Both the position numbers and the translations under genes were made by a program. A model generated the notes under the pieces. That model ran no database searches. It saw nothing but the letters and a program-made list of their open reading frames with translations, and had not been told where the DNA came from. Shown here piece after piece: positions 9,498 through 19,088 of a DNA stretch of 64,000 bases. This DNA comes from Lewinellaceae bacterium (lineage in GTDB: Bacteria > Bacteroidota > Bacteroidia > Chitinophagales > Saprospiraceae): the NCBI GenBank assembly GCA_016711435.1, contig JADJSY010000088.1, positions 62,001 through 126,000 on the forward strand, read 5' to 3'. Every line of letters starts with the position of its first letter. Positions within the stretch are counted from its first letter, which is position 1.

Positions 9498-10562
9498 ATG
9501 AACTCAAATAAAATAAAAGCATTCGGAACAGCAGCAGCAGATGCGGATTTAAAAGAATTAAACATTGAACGCAGGGAACTTACAGCAACAGATATCGAAA
9601 TCGAGATTCTTTACTGTGGCGTTTGCCACTCTGATTTGCACACAGCCCGCAACGATTGGGGTGGAACGAAGTACCCTGCCGTTCCCGGACACGAAATTGT
9701 AGGCAGAATAACCCATATTGGTAGCGCAATAACCAAATTCAAAGTAGGGGATTTGGCCGGAGTCGGTTGTCTGGTAGATTCCTGCCGAACCTGCGAAAGC
9801 TGCAAAAAGGATTTGGAACAATATTGTTTGACCGGATTTACAGGCACTTACAATGGGAAAGACAAACATTTGGGCGGGCATACTTTCGGCGGTTATTCCG
9901 AAAAAGTGGTGGTAGACGAACACTTTGTGTTAAAAATACCAACCACCCTGGATCTGGCCGCCGTAGCACCCTTGCTTTGTGCCGGAATTACCACCTGGTC
10001 GCCGTTAAAACACTGGAATGTAAAAGAAGGTAGCAAAGTAGCCGTAGTTGGTTTAGGTGGCTTGGGACACATGGCCATAAAACTGGCAAAAGGATTAGGT
10101 GCAGAAGTGACGCTGTTTTCAAGGACGGCAGAAAAAACAGCAGATGCCAAAGCATTAGGCGCTGATGAAGTCATTATTTCTACCGATGCCAAGCAAATGA
10201 AATCGGTAAATGGCAAATTTGACCTGATTATAGATACCGTTCCCTATGTGCATGATGTGAATCCTTATGTATCTACATTAAACAACAGCGGAACCTTGGT
10301 TTTGGTGGGTTATCTGGGAGAACTGGATCCGATGCTTAATTCTGTCCCCCTGATTCTGGGAAGAAAATCTGTTGCCGGTTCTCTTATTGGCGGCATTGCA
10401 GAAACACAGGAAATGCTTGATTTCTGCGGAAAGCACAACATCGTTTCTGAAATTGAAATCATCAACATGCAGAGCATTAATGAAGCGTATGCAAGAATGT
10501 TAAAAAGCGATGTGAAATATCGTTTTGTTATTGATATGGCTTCGCTTAGAAATTCAGAATAA
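9498..10562 (+). CDS. NAD(P)-dependent zinc alcohol dehydrogenase, YahK/CAD type
   Basis: The enzyme interconverts aldehydes and alcohols using NAD(P)H. Catalytic zinc ligands are Cys43 (GVCHSD), His65-Glu66 (GHE) and Cys161 (LLCAG). The structural zinc cysteines are 96, 99, 102 and 110. The nucleotide-binding motif GLGGLG is at 185-190, and SRT after the second strand suggests NADP preference. The 354-residue length is typical of the cinnamyl-alcohol-dehydrogenase-like YahK group. It is a single-gene unit, with a paired 10-bp direct repeat upstream that may bind an activator. Confidence 0.92.
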   Translation: MNSNKIKAFGTAAADADLKELNIERRELTATDIEIEILYCGVCHSDLHTARNDWGGTKYPAVPGHEIVGRITHIGSAITKFKVGDLAGVGCLVDSCRTCESCKKDLEQYCLTGFTGTYNGKDKHLGGHTFGGYSEKVVVDEHFVLKIPTTLDLAAVAPLLCAGITTWSPLKHWNVKEGSKVAVVGLGGLGHMAIKLAKGLGAEVTLFSRTAEKTADAKALGADEVIISTDAKQMKSVNGKFDLIIDTVPYVHDVNPYVSTLNNSGTLVLVGYLGELDPMLNSVPLILGRKSVAGSLIGGIAETQEMLDFCGKHNIVSEIEIINMQSINEAYARMLKSDVKYRFVIDMASLRNSE

Positions 10563-10677
10563 TCCGGCGCCGGTTGTTGCCGGAAATCAAGCCGGAGATT
10601 GACCTGCGTCATTTTCTGCTCCTGCCTTTGCCCCTGAATTTTGTCATAGGAAACAATGCTCATACAACATTGATCTT

Positions 10678-11446
10678 ATGAGAAACATCACTTGGAGTCT
10701 GTTTGTCTCCCTGATCTGCCTGGCGGCACACCCCTGCATTTTCGCAACAGGCGGAGACCCGACAGCACCTCATTTCCGCCGGTTTTTTGCAGATACGGGA
10801 ACACCTGAATCATGGATTGGTATTTCGCGGACCGGGAATCGACTATGGATTCGCATATCCCTGGCATAGCGCGAACAGAACGATCCGGTATGAAGCTGCG
10901 TTCGGTTTCAGTTACCTCGAAGGGCGGGGCATCGGGGCGGGCAATATCCATACGGTTCCAGCCAGGCTGACTTATCTGTTTCACGCTGCCGGAGATAGCA
11001 AACTGCGCTACGGCCCCTTCGCCCTCGGCGAGTACCAATATGCGCTCTATCCCGATTTGCAGAGCGGGTATTCGTTCTGGTTTACACATTACAGCTTGGG
11101 CGGCGAACTGAATTACGACCTGAACGTGGGTAAAACGTCCTTGTCGATCCGGCTGCGCAGCACGTTGTTCGGTTACATCTCCCGCCCTCCCGTGTACCGG
11201 GATGCCTATTTTTTTGATCTGGGTGTCGGTTATGCCTTCGAATTTTTGCACCGTAACCTTCAATTCGGCAGTTGGAACCGGTACAACCAAAGTGACCTGG
11301 AAATCCGCTGGCAACCGCGCGCGGGTTCCCGCATCGCCTGGGCGTATACGATGCGATATGCCGGCTATTATGACGCCCCGCGGCTCACGATGCTCGACCA
11401 GGCCATCAAAATTATCATGTTACCAAAAAGAAAACGCCATGAATAA
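10678..11446 (+). CDS. Predicted outer-membrane protein, frame broken after the signal peptide
   Basis: A clear signal peptide is encoded from the ATG at 10678 (MRNITWSLFVSLICLAAHPC). The mature part is in the next frame, from about 10745 onward: QQAETRQHLISAGF, then GPGIDYGFAY, and many alternating aromatic strands such as LRYGPFALGEYQYALYP. The strand pattern suggests a small beta-barrel of about 255 residues in total. Removing one T from the TTTT run near 10742 joins the frames. The gene overlaps the next gene's ATG by 8 bases, so the two are probably coupled. The specific family is not recognised. Confidence 0.6.
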
Positions 11447-12524
11447 AATACAACAGGTTTCTATCTTATTCACTGTGCTGCTATTGTCAGGCTGCCTGAA
11501 AGAAGGTGTGTTCAAAAAACCTTATTCCGGCTTTGCACCATTGCCGATCGGCGATGGCTGGACCATCTCGACCCCGGCGGCGGAACGGCTGGATTCGCTG
11601 GCCCTCGACCAGGTGTTCCGCGATGTTTATGCAGATGATGATACCTGGATGATGAAAAGCCTGCTGGTTTTCCGCAACGGCAAACTGGTGGCGGAAAGTT
11701 ATCTTAAAGACGAGGCCGACCGCACGACCCGCGCCGCGATCTGGTCGTGTACCAAACAAGTCAACAGCATTATCACGGGTATCGCTATCGACCAGGGTTA
11801 CATCGGCGGCGTACAGGATTCCATCAGCAAATACCTGCCCGAATACCTGGATCGCCATCCGGCCAAAAAAGGGATCACCCTGGAGCACTTGCTGACCATG
11901 TCGTCCGGACTGGCTTTTTACAACGGCAAGGAACCGGATGTGATAAGGCAACATAAAATGGACAACAGTATCGATTTTATCCTGGGGCTGGATCAGGCCG
12001 ACCCGATCGGAACCCGTTTCCATTACAATGATGGCGATCCGCAGCTGGTTTCCGCCGTCGTACAGCGGGCTACTGGATTTCCGCTGGACGCTTACGGCAA
12101 ACAAGTGTTGTTCGACCGGATCGGTTTTACGAATTATGAATGGGTCCGTTATTCTGACGGCGTCACGATCGGCGCCTTCGGTATACTTACCACACCGCGG
12201 GAACTGGCCAAAATCGGGGAATGTGTGCTCGATAGCGGCAGGTACCAGGGCCAGCAGGTCATTCCGACCGAGTGGTGGCAGGATATGCTGGCCGCCCGAA
12301 TCGCAAACGCACACGACGATGCGGCCTTCGGATATTACTGGTGGAGTATTCCCGCCAAAGGCTGGTACTTCATGTGGGGCCACGGCGGCCAGTACGTGTT
12401 TTTCCTGCCTTCCAAACGACTGATGGTCGTGGCCACCTCGCTGCCGCAGGTAGAAGATGATTTTGCGCTCTGGTATGAGGACATCGTCCGGATTGCGGAA
12501 AGCGTTTCGGCGGCCACTTATTGA
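11439..12524 (+). CDS. Lipoprotein serine hydrolase, class C beta-lactamase fold
   Basis: The lipobox LLSGC (Cys19) supports export and lipidation. The nucleophile motif SxxK is SCTK, followed by the Tyr motif YND and a late HGG, the order seen in class C beta-lactamase-related esterases and peptidases. The 361-residue length matches the family. The ATG at 11439 was chosen because it gives the signal peptide and overlaps the end of the upstream outer-membrane gene. The substrate is not predictable. GC content is high compared with the following serine hydrolase gene. Confidence 0.88.
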   Translation: MNKIQQVSILFTVLLLSGCLKEGVFKKPYSGFAPLPIGDGWTISTPAAERLDSLALDQVFRDVYADDDTWMMKSLLVFRNGKLVAESYLKDEADRTTRAAIWSCTKQVNSIITGIAIDQGYIGGVQDSISKYLPEYLDRHPAKKGITLEHLLTMSSGLAFYNGKEPDVIRQHKMDNSIDFILGLDQADPIGTRFHYNDGDPQLVSAVVQRATGFPLDAYGKQVLFDRIGFTNYEWVRYSDGVTIGAFGILTTPRELAKIGECVLDSGRYQGQQVIPTEWWQDMLAARIANAHDDAAFGYYWWSIPAKGWYFMWGHGGQYVFFLPSKRLMVVATSLPQVEDDFALWYEDIVRIAESVSAATY

Positions 12525-12548
12525 TCAATCCCGTTATAAATTTAAAAA

Positions 12549-14300
12549 ATGAAGAACGTATATTATTTAATGGCCTTCGCCACTTTTTTTCTTCAAAATT
12601 GCGCCCAACCACCATTAAACTGGGGCGATTATAAAACCACGTTTGCTGATAATTTTAAAGATGAATTAAAGCGTGATCATGTGGTGGGTGCAGCGTATGC
12701 GGTTTTTGATGACAAAGATGTGATATGGCATGATTCCTATGGTTTTGCCAATAAAAGTACAAATGAACAGGCCTCTTTTACCACAAAATTTTTAATAGGA
12801 TCTGTAACAAAAGTATTTACCGCTGTCGCTATTCTTCAGATGCATGAGAAAAGCATCATTCACATCGATAGTTCCGTAAGTTTTTATTTGCCTGAATTTG
12901 CCATACATCAACGATTTAAGGATTCAAAACCAATAACAATAAGAGATGTGTTGACCCATCATGCGGGTTTACCATCTGATATATTTATCCACAAGTTTGC
13001 AGAAAAACCGCCTTATTTCAGCGAGATAATGAATCATTTGAACAAACAATATACTTGCTTCCCGGTTGGGGAAATCAAGTCATATTCTAATATTGGCTAT
13101 GCGCTACTCGGAATAATCATTGAACGAACAAGTGGAATGACCTATCAGGCGTATGTGGAAAATAATATCCTTTCACCCCTTCACATGGAGCATTCGGGTT
13201 TTTATCTTTCCACTGAAATAAAAAACGACATTTCTTATGCCTATAATATGGAAAGCGAGGAAAGTGTGGAGTTGCCGATTTTTGATGTTCCGGCTGGAGC
13301 AATTTATTCTACGGTGGAAGACATGTCAAAATTTGGGAAAGCATTCCTGAACAATGGAAATCCGATTCTCAAACCTGAGACCATTGAATTAATGTTTGAT
13401 ATTCAGAACAAAGAGATACGGTTAGATTTATTGGATAAATCTGCCATCTGTTTTAATTTAAAAAATAAAGCGGGAGAACTGGGCAGGGTTTTGGAACATG
13501 GCGGGGCTACCATGTATCATAGAGCAGAGTTATATATCGCACCGGATGCAAAAATTGGTGGAATTATGCTGTCCAATTCGCCACAAGGAGTTAAAAACGC
13601 ATGGAAATTAAATGAACAATTTATGGTGGAATACATCAAACAACATGCTATCGATGTAAAGCCAAATACAATCCCGGAAAAATCTTTTGACTTTACATCT
13701 ATTAAGGATAAAATTTTAAAGTCGTATGTTGGTGATTATGTTATGCCTGGCATGAATTGTGAATTTCAATGGAAACACGATAATATTTATGCAACAATTC
13801 AGGACAACTCCTTTTATGTACTGCCTAAAGATGACCATTCATTTGTCGCAGCAAAAAGGTATGTTGGATTCATGTTTAAATCGAAAGATTATCACTTTTT
13901 TCTGGAGGAAATGAATGGCGAAAAACTTTTCATTCAAGCCATGCCATGGGGTGATTTATCCATTATCGGGCAACAAATTACAAAGAAACCGATACCCCAA
14001 AATTGGGAACAAAGAATTGGCAAGTACGAGATTGTAAATCTGCGCGCCAATGAAGTGCAAATGATTAAGGACATTGAAATTATTCAAAAGAATGGGCTTT
14101 TAGTATTAAAGTATAGATTTAACCCTTTCGCAAATGCTGCGGAGGCTGCTGAAATGGCACTTGACATCATTGATAACAATACTGCATTTACCCTGGGGCT
14201 TGGCAGAGGTGGTGGAGAAGGGGTTGTTTTTTACCAGGACGATACTTCAAACACCGAATTCTTTGAATATTATGGATTAAAGTGTAAACTGATTAAGTAA
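12549..14300 (+). CDS. Second lipoprotein serine hydrolase with extended C-terminal domain
   Basis: The product has 583 residues with lipobox-like FLQNC (Cys18). SVTK at 85-88 supplies the Ser/Lys pair, YSN the tyrosine motif, and HGG the third motif, as in beta-lactamase-fold peptidases and esterases. After about residue 380 comes a beta-rich C-terminal domain of about 200 residues, common in these proteins but of unknown role. It starts 24 bases after the preceding serine hydrolase. Its coding sequence is visibly AT-rich compared with the genes before it, so the two hydrolases are unlikely to be a recent tandem duplication. Separate acquisition is possible. Confidence 0.88.
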   Translation: MKNVYYLMAFATFFLQNCAQPPLNWGDYKTTFADNFKDELKRDHVVGAAYAVFDDKDVIWHDSYGFANKSTNEQASFTTKFLIGSVTKVFTAVAILQMHEKSIIHIDSSVSFYLPEFAIHQRFKDSKPITIRDVLTHHAGLPSDIFIHKFAEKPPYFSEIMNHLNKQYTCFPVGEIKSYSNIGYALLGIIIERTSGMTYQAYVENNILSPLHMEHSGFYLSTEIKNDISYAYNMESEESVELPIFDVPAGAIYSTVEDMSKFGKAFLNNGNPILKPETIELMFDIQNKEIRLDLLDKSAICFNLKNKAGELGRVLEHGGATMYHRAELYIAPDAKIGGIMLSNSPQGVKNAWKLNEQFMVEYIKQHAIDVKPNTIPEKSFDFTSIKDKILKSYVGDYVMPGMNCEFQWKHDNIYATIQDNSFYVLPKDDHSFVAAKRYVGFMFKSKDYHFFLEEMNGEKLFIQAMPWGDLSIIGQQITKKPIPQNWEQRIGKYEIVNLRANEVQMIKDIEIIQKNGLLVLKYRFNPFANAAEAAEMALDIIDNNTAFTLGLGRGGGEGVVFYQDDTSNTEFFEYYGLKCKLIK

Positions 14301-14330
14301 AACTGCCATGGATATAAAAAACCTTCCATT

Positions 14331-15447
14331 ATGCCAATTATTAAAAAGGGCGTACGCATTATGTTAACTACCATTTCGATCTTATTAATTTGCTTTCTTA
14401 TGCTGGTAGTTGTATTACTGCTATACAGCCCCGGAAAACCAGTGCCTTTTTTAGATAAAAGTGGAAACCCTTTAGCGGGCAGCATCTCGGAAAAAATCCA
14501 TGTTCATATCAATGGCGTAGACCAGGGGATGTTCATTAAGGGCAAGGATATAACCAAACCGGTGCTTCTTTACCTGCATGGGGGTCTGCCGGATTACTTC
14601 CTTAGCCGAAAATACCCTACCGGTCTGGAAGATTATTTTACGGTCATTTGGTGGGAACAACGTGGTTCGGGACTCTCCTACAGTGCCGACATTCCACCAG
14701 AGACCATGACGCAGGAACAAATGATATCAGATGTACTGGAGATGACGAATTACTTGCGTCGGCGCTTCGGAAAAGAAAAGATATACCTCATGGGGCATTC
14801 GGGAGGAACTTTCATTGGCATACAAGCGGCTGCACGGGCTCCTGAATTGTACCATGCCTACATTGGTGTGGCGCAGATGTCGAATCAAATACAATCTGAA
14901 ATACGGACGTACAAGTATATGCTGGATGAATTCAAAAAGAAAGGAAACCAGTAAAATGGTAAAAAAACTGGAGGCAGCGCCCGTCACTATAACGGACGGC
15001 ACACCGGATGCATATCGCGCCTTGCGCGACCCAGCCATGCACAGTCTTGGCATCGGCACGACACGTGACATGAATTCCGTAGTCACCGGTCTTTTTTTAC
15101 CGTCGCTGGCATGCCCGGAATACACCTTAATGGAAAAGATCAATTTGTGGCGCGGCAAATCCCGTGCGGGCATCAGCATACTGTGGGATACGATGCTCAA
15201 AACGGATCTATCCAAACAGGTGCCGGCGCTTGACCTTCCAGTCTATTTCTTTGAAGGTATTTACGATTACACCTGCTCTTACACGGAAGCGAAATCTTAT
15301 TTTAAAAACCTGCAAGCGCCGCTAAAAGGATTTTACACTTTTGAGCGGTCTGCTCACAGTCCGCTGTTTGAAGAACCCGAAAAAATGCGGCAAATATTGA
15401 AAGAAGACGTACTGGCGGGATTAAACAACCTGGCCGACATAAAATAG
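14331..15447 (+). CDS. Alpha/beta hydrolase, proline-iminopeptidase-like, frame broken
   Basis: The N-terminal frame has a membrane anchor at residues 10-30 (TISILLICFLMLVVVLLLY). It continues with LHGGLPDYF (oxyanion HGG), WWEQRGSG and the nucleophile elbow MGHSGG. The second frame, from about 14945, carries VKKLEAAPVTITDGTPDAYR, the aspartate region YFFEGIYDYTC and the catalytic histidine context RSAHSPLFEEP. One base too many in the A-rich stretch at 14933-14945 (FKKKG / SKMVKK) separates them. Joined, the protein has about 371 residues, a normal family size. It probably acts at the membrane on peptides or small esters. Confidence 0.8.
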
Positions 15448-15496
15448 CGGTATTATTGCGGCCAATTTTTTTTCACACCTAAATTGAACCCAATCC

Positions 15497-15841
15497 ATGC
15501 CCGGAGTAATCCTGTGCCCCAATTGCCAATCCGACCTCACCTATTTGAATGAGGATTTGATGACCTGTTCCCAGTGTTTTCATGAATGGGATCCCGCCGC
15601 AGCGCCGGAAGAAACGGCAGATGCTGCCCTGAAAGTGCTGGACTCGAACGGTAACGAACTTCAAAATGGCGACTCCGTCATTGTCATCAAAGACCTGCCC
15701 GTGAAAGGTATGCCGAAGCCAGTCAAAGCAGGCACCAAAGTCAAAAACATCCGCCTGACTGACGGCGACCACAATATTGACTGCAAAATCGAGGGTTTTG
15801 GGGCGATGGGACTAAAATCGGAGTTTGTGCGGAAAGCGTAA
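15497..15841 (+). CDS. phnA: PhnA/YjdM family zinc-ribbon protein
   Basis: The N-terminus holds a zinc ribbon with two CxxC knuckles (CPNC and CSQC), followed by a short SH3-like beta domain (DSVIVIKDLPVKG). The 114-residue length matches PhnA/YjdM, a widespread cytoplasmic family. Despite its name, the role of this family in phosphonate metabolism is not established. The stop codon lies 3 bases from the end of the convergent YdeI-like gene. Confidence 0.9.
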   Translation: MPGVILCPNCQSDLTYLNEDLMTCSQCFHEWDPAAAPEETADAALKVLDSNGNELQNGDSVIVIKDLPVKGMPKPVKAGTKVKNIRLTDGDHNIDCKIEGFGAMGLKSEFVRKA

Positions 15842-15844
15842 AAA

Positions 15845-16435
15845 CTATTTGGGTTTCAGTTTTTGAGCAGCGCGTTCCGCTATTTCGCCGATACGGTTCT
15901 GCCTGGTTTCAGGTCGTTTGGCGAGTATGATCCATTGCAACATACTTTTTCTGACCGACTTGCTTAAACTTAAAAAGAAGTCCATGGAGCCGGGTTTGGC
16001 ATTGAATTCCGCTTCTAAATCCGCGGGGATTTTCAATTCTTCCACCTCGTCTAAAATGGCCCACGAACCATTTTGTTTGGCCGTTTCTATACTCTCGTAA
16101 CCCGCTTGTGACATCCGTCCTGCTTCTATTAATTGCTCCACTTTTGCCTTGTTGATCTTTGACCAGACACTTTTTGACTTGCGTTTGCAGAAAAACTGTA
16201 TATATCTTTCATGGTCAAGCGTTTTTCTTGTGCTGTCTATCCAGCCGAAACAAAGCGCTTCGTCCACTGCCTCACTCCAGGAGATAGTCGGGATACCGGA
16301 CTTCTTGTTATAGTGAATAAGCCAGACAGATTGTTTTGCCCTGTGGTTTTCCTGCAACCACAGCCGCCACTCCTGCGGGGTTGCCAGGTAGAACATTTCT
16401 ACTTCCTTTTCTTGTTGTAGCATTCGTATTATCAA
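15845..16435 (-). CDS. YdeI/OmpD-associated family protein
   Basis: The 196-residue cytoplasmic protein has the family motifs WLIHYNKKSG, SWSEAVDEALCFGWIDST and FFCKRKSKSVWSKINK. Its C-terminal half (SMLQWIILAKRPETRQNRI) matches the YdeI-type helical domain. The molecular function of the family is unknown; some members are linked to resistance to cationic peptides. The start could be at 16435 or at internal methionines, including the one preceding FYLATPQEW. It converges on phnA with almost no gap. Confidence 0.85.
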   Translation of the reverse strand: MIIRMLQQEKEVEMFYLATPQEWRLWLQENHRAKQSVWLIHYNKKSGIPTISWSEAVDEALCFGWIDSTRKTLDHERYIQFFCKRKSKSVWSKINKAKVEQLIEAGRMSQAGYESIETAKQNGSWAILDEVEELKIPADLEAEFNAKPGSMDFFLSLSKSVRKSMLQWIILAKRPETRQNRIGEIAERAAQKLKPK

Positions 16436-16528
16436 GGAAAATTATCTAAAAGTAAACGATAACCAACTAAACGCGACTACCGCGTACATTCGCACGTATT
16501 CTAAACCACTTAAACAGAAAACGCCACA

Positions 16529-17515
16529 ATGAGCAAACCTGAAACATCTATTCGAGACACCCGGACTATGTATTATGTCGTGAAAAATGCTTCGGACGTG
16601 CCGGGCTTATCCAGCACTCAAGTTTATGAAGCTGTAGCACAGGCATTCAGTATCTGGAGTGCTTATACACCCCTGGTTTTCATTAGAAAAACGGAAGATC
16701 AGGAGGGGTATTATTCTATTGATTTCTGGGATTTTGGGAATCTGAATAGCGCGTTGGGCCTTTCCAATCCAGTATCGAAAAGTATCGATATCAATATAGC
16801 ACACACCCTCATGCTGGACAAATATCGGAATAATGTTGAACCCCAGGCCGAACAATACGATTTGGTATCCGCCATTGCGCACGAGATCGGCCATTGCCTT
16901 TTCTATGATGACGGCCATTCCGAAACCGGAGGAGGGATTATGATGCATTTCCAACCTCCGATTGATATCATCAGAATCCCCAATGCAGAGGAAATTGATA
17001 AAGCCCAAAGCAAAGCCGGCATTATGTTCCTCAGCGATACCATTCCCTTTAATCTGGATACTGCCATCAGAGAAAATGAAAATGATCGCGTTACTTTCTC
17101 CAAATCGGGCGAGAAAATCGTAGCCAGTGGGGAAGAAAGAACGACCTGCGAGTTTAGCCTTACCGAGGACGATCTGAAAGAAAAAAGATTGAATTCTCTT
17201 GTTATCAGAGCAAAATTATTTTCCAAATACGCCATTCTGAACAAGGTAGAACTCTACGACGGCGCCACCCTTTTGTCCCGTCAATACCTGTCGTTCAGCT
17301 CACAAAGCAGTGCGCCCCTGACCAAAATTTTTAAAATTGGCTTGAATAAAAAGCCTGTTATAAAGAATGGTTTGAAAATCAAGATCGAACTCCGTTTCAC
17401 CGATTACCTCAGCGGCACGGCCTCCCCCAGTATCAACAAAATAGAAATTAAATCCATCAAGGCTGAAACGATCCGCCACTATTCCAATGTAGTGCTGGGG
17501 ACTCAAACGCCTTGA
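16529..17515 (+). CDS. Matrixin-like zinc metalloprotease with unusual ligand spacing
   Basis: The motif HEIGHCLFYDDGH contains HExxH and a downstream His preceded by Gly, with MMHF as a Met-turn candidate. This is the layout of metzincins. Matrixins normally have HExxHxxGxxH, but here the third His is two residues further on. The N-terminal 160 residues look like the catalytic domain and the last 150 like a beta-sandwich. No signal peptide is visible although metzincins are usually secreted, so it may be cytoplasmic or use another export route. It stands alone, divergent from the YdeI gene. Confidence 0.72.
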   Translation: MSKPETSIRDTRTMYYVVKNASDVPGLSSTQVYEAVAQAFSIWSAYTPLVFIRKTEDQEGYYSIDFWDFGNLNSALGLSNPVSKSIDINIAHTLMLDKYRNNVEPQAEQYDLVSAIAHEIGHCLFYDDGHSETGGGIMMHFQPPIDIIRIPNAEEIDKAQSKAGIMFLSDTIPFNLDTAIRENENDRVTFSKSGEKIVASGEERTTCEFSLTEDDLKEKRLNSLVIRAKLFSKYAILNKVELYDGATLLSRQYLSFSSQSSAPLTKIFKIGLNKKPVIKNGLKIKIELRFTDYLSGTASPSINKIEIKSIKAETIRHYSNVVLGTQTP

Positions 17516-17532
17516 TTAGTGCTTGAAAAAAC

Positions 17533-18867
17533 CTACAACACCAGCCCCACCAAAGGCGCCAGCGTAAAGCGCAGCCATTTTACTTTTCTTTTGCGCTTTT
17601 TCTGGTCCTCGTTCAGAACAGGTGTGGAGGCAGGGCATTCGCCTCCGGGCGGCTGGCAATGTGCCAGGTATTTTTCAAACAACTTTTGCTGCTGAAGCGC
17701 CACAAATGGATCCTTTACCCAGGCAGCCACTTCCGTATTGCGTCTCTCGGAGGTTTTGTCCAGGTTGTAGCTCCCGATCATCGCGACTTGTTTGTCGATG
17801 GTCAGCGTTTTTAAATGCACCATGCGATCACCGCAGTATTCGTACAACTGAATGCCTGCCCGCCGGTAACGCCCCCGCCGGTTGGCGTAAACGGCCTGTA
17901 TGATCGGCAGATCGTTGGAGGTGGCGGAATTGGTGATGACACGGATGCGGACGCCGCGTTTGTGCGCCGCCTTGAGGCACTTGAACCAGCTGCGCGTCAG
18001 CATGAAATAAGCGGACTCGATTTCCAGCGTACTGTCGGCTGCGGCTACCAGTTCCTGCAGCGCGTGCGTGACGCGGCGGTCGATGCGGTTAGAACGGCGG
18101 ATACGGCCGTTTTTCAGGTAGGTAAAACCCGGATAAACAAACTGTACGGGATGGGCTGTGGGTTTCATCGCGTCCGAAGGATTGATCATGTCCGCTCCCC
18201 GGACCTTGCGCAGCAGCGGCATTTGGCTTTTCACGGTGAGCGCGGAGGAGTCCAGAAGGAGTTGGCATTGCTTACGGTCGGCAGGGTTGAAGGAGCCTTT
18301 CAGATCGGTGCAGAGCACCTCGTGATTCCACATTTCATTGAAGTGCCGGCGCGCATCGTCAACAGCCTTGTCACTGCGTATCAGCACCTCGCGGTCCAGG
18401 AAATTACCGACCGAGTCCATGCGGTAATACTGGTCGTTCAGATTGCGTCCTCCGATCAGGCAGTACTGGCCGTCCACAATAAGCATCTTACCATGCAGCC
18501 GGCGATAGAGCATGAACGGCCTTTTCCAGTTTTTTTTGTTGTAAATTTTGATCTGCACGCCCCGGTCTTTCATATACAAAAGCATCTCCTTGGGGACTCT
18601 TTTCCCCAAGCCGTCCAGGATTATTCTGACTTGAACGCCTCTTTGTGCCGCTTCGGACAGTATTTTGAGGTTGCTGTAGCCAATCTCGTCGCCTTCAATG
18701 ATATAGGTGCATAACAGGATCTCTTTTTTAGCATCCCGCATCAGATCATTTCGCACGGTCAGCGCACTGTATTCGTCGCTCAAAATGCGGAAAAGGTCGC
18801 CTTTTGCCTGAGAAAAAATAGCATTGGTAAAGCATAGCGTTATTAAAAAAGCCAGGATGCGTTTCAT
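17533..18867 (-). CDS. Phospholipase-D-family phosphatidyltransferase or hydrolase
   Basis: Two HKD half-sites are visible: HGKMLIVDGQYCLIGGRN and HLKTLTIDKQVAMIGSYN. A cleavable signal peptide is encoded first (MKRILAFLITLCFTNAIFSQ), so the protein is exported. The 444-residue length and paired HxK(x4)D motifs fit cardiolipin-synthase-like proteins such as ClsC/YmdC, or an exported phospholipase. Cardiolipin synthases usually have membrane helices, which are absent, so a periplasmic phospholipase is equally likely. It is a single gene, followed on the plus strand by the gap containing a nested inverted repeat. Confidence 0.85.
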   Translation of the reverse strand: MKRILAFLITLCFTNAIFSQAKGDLFRILSDEYSALTVRNDLMRDAKKEILLCTYIIEGDEIGYSNLKILSEAAQRGVQVRIILDGLGKRVPKEMLLYMKDRGVQIKIYNKKNWKRPFMLYRRLHGKMLIVDGQYCLIGGRNLNDQYYRMDSVGNFLDREVLIRSDKAVDDARRHFNEMWNHEVLCTDLKGSFNPADRKQCQLLLDSSALTVKSQMPLLRKVRGADMINPSDAMKPTAHPVQFVYPGFTYLKNGRIRRSNRIDRRVTHALQELVAAADSTLEIESAYFMLTRSWFKCLKAAHKRGVRIRVITNSATSNDLPIIQAVYANRRGRYRRAGIQLYEYCGDRMVHLKTLTIDKQVAMIGSYNLDKTSERRNTEVAAWVKDPFVALQQQKLFEKYLAHCQPPGGECPASTPVLNEDQKKRKRKVKWLRFTLAPLVGLVL

Positions 18868-18981
18868 CAGAACATTTTTCTAAAGTATAAAAGTTGATCT
18901 GACACAGCAAGCCAGTAATGCTTCGTTTTGGAGTAACCTTGTATTAATTAAATATCTGTGCCAGTGATGTGCTGGGGTCAC

Positions 18982-19070
18982 ATTACTGGACATTTTATTC
19001 TACAGCGCTCAGACCTATAAGGTTTTAAAAACCTTATAGGTCTCGTTCCACGAAAATGTCCAGTAGTATG
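18982..19070. repeat. Nested inverted repeat, 'ACTGGACATTTT' family, copy 1
   Basis: The outer arms are ATTACTGGACATTTT at 18982 and its complement ending near 19070. Nested inside, at 19011-19043, is a near-perfect palindrome beginning AGACCTATAAGG and ending CCTTATAGGTCT. A second copy with about 90% identity lies at 52731-52820. The element fills most of the gap between the PLD and tolC genes and could form a long hairpin. Confidence 0.9.
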
Positions 19071-19088
19071 GCTGGGCGCTAAAAGGTT

